From: a bacterium
GTDB taxonomy: Bacteria > UBP15 > UBA6099
Length of the DNA: 6,489 bases
Reading direction: 5' to 3'
Assembly (NCBI GenBank): GCA_029573925.1
Contig: JAKQBV010000283.1
Coordinates: 1-6,489, forward strand
Numbering within the stretch: position 1 is the first letter of the stretch; each line of letters starts with the position of its first letter. Below are positions 6,417 to 6,489 of this stretch, piece by piece. The notes below the pieces were generated by a model. The model did not search any database, was not told the origin of the DNA, and saw only the letters and a program-made list of their open reading frames with translations. The position numbers and the translations under genes were made by a program.

Positions 6417-6430
6417 AAAGTTTCCTTGAA
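6401..6430. repeat. Perfect 13-bp hairpin, TGAA loop
   Basis: TTCAAGGAAACTT (6401-6413) and AAGTTTCCTTGAA (6418-6430) are exact complements with a 4-nt loop. A third, imperfect copy of the right-hand part (TTCAAACTTTTCCTTG, 6436-6451) matches 6413-6428 at 13 of 16 positions. Such a repeated arm is typical of intergenic palindromic elements. Confidence 0.8.
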
Positions 6431-6453
6431 AATCCTTCAAACTTTTCCTTGCG

Positions 6454-6489
6454 CGACGGGACGCGACGCTGGCGCGTCGCGTCCCGTCG
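6454..6489. repeat. Perfect 16-bp GC-rich hairpin at the window edge
   Basis: CGACGGGACGCGACGC (6454-6469) and GCGTCGCGTCCCGTCG (6474-6489) are exact complements around a TGGC loop. The right arm ends on the last base of the window, so the stem may be longer. It could be a terminator stem, a REP-like palindrome, or the end of a repeat at which a sequence assembly stopped. Confidence 0.8.

Larger units (their letters stand above)
6181..6489. repeat. Gene-free structured region, probable fragment of a dispersed repeat
   Basis: About 300 nt with no convincing gene but dense secondary-structure potential. It contains CATAC/GTATG (6222-6226, 6233-6237, 6-nt loop) and a run of CGAG repeats on the minus strand (about 6240-6266). 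It also has AGCCCGT/ACGGGCT (6290-6296, 6310-6316) and two perfect long hairpins at 6401-6430 and 6454-6489. A 72-codon open frame on the minus strand (6187-6405) is very basic, crosses these palindromes and has no family features, so it is not annotated as a gene. The stacked palindromes, different in texture from the coding DNA, suggest a mobile or REP-like intergenic repeat. That it recurs elsewhere in the genome is inference. Confidence 0.4.

Noticed and set aside
1..6489. CRISPR array, insertion sequence or phage genes
   Set aside because: No regularly spaced direct repeats, no transposase, integrase or phage-like protein in any frame.

Overview
All recognisable genes in this 6.5-kb window lie on the minus strand, so transcription runs from the right edge to the left. 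In that order they are: leucyl-tRNA synthetase (leuS), a Spinster-like MFS transporter with a large extra domain, a small basic cysteine-containing protein of unknown function, a DsbA-like thioredoxin-fold lipoprotein, and the first 34 codons of an ABC-transporter ATPase cut by the left edge.

The window suggests a Gram-negative-type bacterium: there is a lipoprotein signal, a periplasmic CPYC oxidoreductase and a moderately high GC content. The bacterial LeuRS has two four-cysteine knuckle pairs and the motif HVGHWRGY. Together with the gene-free structured DNA at the right edge, this reminds me of the PVC/Lentisphaerota group, but that placement is an impression, not a demonstration.

Layout: 6114-6489 holds no convincing gene. 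It contains several inverted repeats, including two perfect hairpins (13 bp and 16 bp stems) near the right edge, and looks like part of a dispersed repeat or a structured intergenic element. leuS (3633-6113) and the MFS gene (1771-3582) are 50 nt apart and probably co-transcribed. A hairpin overlapping the MFS stop codon and a second hairpin about 65 nt further on probably end that transcript. The small gene (1311-1601) has its own ribosome binding site and is followed by a good intrinsic terminator (1231-1250). An AT-rich gap then precedes the lipoprotein gene (191-1093), which reads towards the ABC ATPase start (104).

The lipoprotein and ABC ATPase may form one export or cytochrome-maturation type operon (inference only). 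The most unusual protein is the MFS transporter. About 180 residues are inserted between TM5 and TM6, predicted to lie in the periplasm and carrying two cysteines. I found no CRISPR array, transposase, tRNA or rRNA.
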